NCBI GenBank assembly: GCA_965369635.1
Contig: CBDURC010000052.1
Coordinates: 1-15,170 of the forward strand
Direction of reading: 5' to 3'
Length of the DNA: 15,170 nt
DNA from: UBA3071 sp965369635
GTDB taxonomy: Bacteria; Chloroflexota; Anaerolineae; UBA3071
Positions 14,206 through 15,170 of this stretch are shown here, one piece after another. Each line of letters begins with the position of its first letter. The stretch's first letter is position 1. The notes beneath the pieces were generated by a model that did no database searches, was not told the DNA's origin, and saw only the letters and a list, made by a program, of their open reading frames with translations. The translations under genes were made by a program, and so were the position numbers.

Positions 14206-14892
14206 TCAACGGTCTGGCTCGCCGGCCAGCCGTTCCAGTTGTTCCCTGTCGCGGATGACTACCCGACCCCGCTTGACATTCACTACCCCCTCCCGCTCGA
14301 GCTGGGCCAGGGCGCGTGATACGCTTTCACGCGAGGCCCCAATGAGGGCGCCCAGCTCTTGCTGCGTCAGGCGCACTATGCTGGTCAGGGCGCGGCTGGC
14401 TTGCCAGTTGCTCTCGGCCAGTAGCGAATGAATCAGCCGCCCCCTTATGTTGCGAGAGGCGAGTACCTCCAGCCGGCGAATCAGGTGGCGGAGCTCACCC
14501 AGGCAAGCGCCCTGCACCACGGTCAGCAGTTCCAGACTCTCCTGGCACAGCGCAACGAAGGGTTCCCGTTCGGCCCGTAGCACCACCGTCTCGGTCATCG
14601 CCACCGCAGTGCCCAGTTGTGTCCCCCCATCCAGAGTAGTCACTGGGCAGAGCACCTCGCCCGGCCCGCGCACGCCAAGGATGGTTTCGTAGCCCTCCGG
14701 CGTCACACGGGTGACCTTCACCCGTCCGCTGGTTATGGTGAAGAAAGCCGAGCTCGGCGCTCCCTGGACAAAAACCTGCTCCCCTGCCGCGAAGGTCTGC
14801 ACGCGCTGCAGTCCGTACAACTTTGTCCGAATCTCCGGCGCAAGATGGGCGAATGGCTGCAGAGTGCCTGTCTCCTTAATGCTCATCCTCAC
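14206..14892 (-). CDS. Crp/Fnr-family transcriptional regulator
   Basis: 228 residues. GTG 14892 is chosen because GGAG lies 7 nt upstream; ATG 14886 is the alternative. The cyclic-nucleotide-type beta-barrel (about 15-115) has 'F..GE.VF.QG..S..FF.I.SGRVKV', but the phosphate-binding 'RPRSAT'-like motif of cAMP binders is replaced ('GGTQLGTAVAM'), so cAMP binding is doubtful. A long dimer helix follows (115-145). The winged HTH is about 170-215, with 'LTQQELGALIGASRESVSRAL' (175-195). The N-terminal Cys cluster of FNR is missing; Cys82, Cys116 and Cys130 are scattered. An NO- or redox-sensing DNR-like role fits the heme-protein island but is inferred. Confidence 0.93.
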   Translation of the reverse strand: MRMSIKETGTLQPFAHLAPEIRTKLYGLQRVQTFAAGEQVFVQGAPSSAFFTITSGRVKVTRVTPEGYETILGVRGPGEVLCPVTTLDGGTQLGTAVAMTETVVLRAEREPFVALCQESLELLTVVQGACLGELRHLIRRLEVLASRNIRGRLIHSLLAESNWQASRALTSIVRLTQQELGALIGASRESVSRALAQLEREGVVNVKRGRVVIRDREQLERLAGEPDR

Positions 14893-14967
14893 GTTCGTAC
14901 TCCGCCCAGCATGCCCGTCTGAAATCCGATAGAGCGTCCACGAATTGGGTCATGAAAACCTGAACGC

Positions 14968-14995
14968 ATTATACTGGAATAGTGCGCCACATCAA
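14968..14995 (-). promoter_or_regulatory. Sigma-70-type promoter for the Crp-family gene
   Basis: On the - strand, TTGATG (14995-14990), a 16-nt spacer, then TATAAT (14973-14968). The start of transcription would be near 14961, giving a leader of about 70 nt to GTG 14892. Confidence 0.65.
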
Positions 14996-15091
14996 AATCA
15001 GGACCTGTCCGCTGGCAACTTCGCGCTTCTGGATGCGAGAAGAAGTCATCCTGATCCGGTCGAAGGGTCACTATCTGCCATCCTTCTCACC

Positions 15092-15116
15092 GCTTGCGCG
15101 CAATCACTGCGCAAGC
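15092..15116. terminator. 8-bp perfect hairpin in the right-hand non-coding region
   Basis: GCTTGCGC, 9-nt loop, GCGCAAGC. No T-run follows on either strand, so terminator function is uncertain. The rest of 14893-15170 shows no credible gene, only the two promoters listed. Confidence 0.35.
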
Positions 15117-15138
15117 CCGCGAAAGTAGGACTCCCGAT

Positions 15139-15167
15139 TTGACAAGATCCAAGACTTCTGGTAGAAT
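15139..15167 (+). promoter_or_regulatory. Strong sigma-70-type promoter reading out of the window
   Basis: TTGACA (15139-15144), a spacer of exactly 17 nt, then TAGAAT (15162-15167). It faces right, so a + strand gene or RNA should start just past the window end. Confidence 0.65.
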
Positions 15168-15170
15168 TTG

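Noticed and set aside
1..15170. CRISPR arrays, transposases or integrases
   Set aside because: No regularly spaced repeats and no recognisable mobile-element protein on either strand.

Overview
The window looks like a chromosomal segment from a GC-rich member of the Chloroflexota (Anaerolineae/Caldilineae-like). This is inferred from one lipoprotein whose mature N-terminus carries the Val/Lys/Glu-rich linker followed by a 'VVVTATPEP' stretch, which is common in that phylum. Frequent TTG/GTG starts and high GC agree. No marker gene fixes the taxonomy.

The left third is on the + strand. It holds the tail of one HlyD/MacA-type adaptor (2-457), a complete close paralogue (501-2171) and a MacB/FtsX-type ABC permease (2206-3438). 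The ATPase is absent and probably lies upstream. A 351-bp non-coding stretch with a strong hairpin follows. Next come an OmpR-type response regulator (TTG start, 3790) and a BaeS/PhoR-type sensor kinase that overlap by 4 nt. This reads as an efflux or lipid-export ABC system beside its probable envelope-stress regulator. An inverted-repeat bidirectional terminator (5947-6001) separates it from convergent genes.

The right two thirds (6078-14892) are entirely on the - strand and form one respiratory-looking island. In transcription order it has: a Crp/Fnr-family regulator; a 7-TM protein with CRP-like palindromes upstream; a 12-TM heme-copper-oxidase-fold protein with unusual histidine content; a formylglycine-generating-enzyme-like lipoprotein; a heme O synthase (ctaB-type); a second 7-TM paralogue; two paralogous octaheme c-type lipoproteins, each with seven CXXCH and one CXXCK site; and a 5-6-TM protein. 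HCO-like and SUMF1-like genes overlap by 4 nt; SUMF1, ctaB and the 7-TM gene follow with gaps of 28 and 10 nt.

The island reads as an electron-transfer module: extracytoplasmic octaheme lipoproteins, at least one of them possibly catalytic at a Lys-ligated heme, coupled to a membrane protein of the heme-copper oxidase fold. That protein keeps the TM2 and TM10 heme ligands but lacks the usual TM7 His-His pair of the Cu/Fe-B site. It also shows a clear threefold internal repeat (His-X20-Lys about every 154 residues). The substrate cannot be read from the sequence; nitrogen-oxide chemistry is one possibility. I see no CRISPR array, transposase or integrase.
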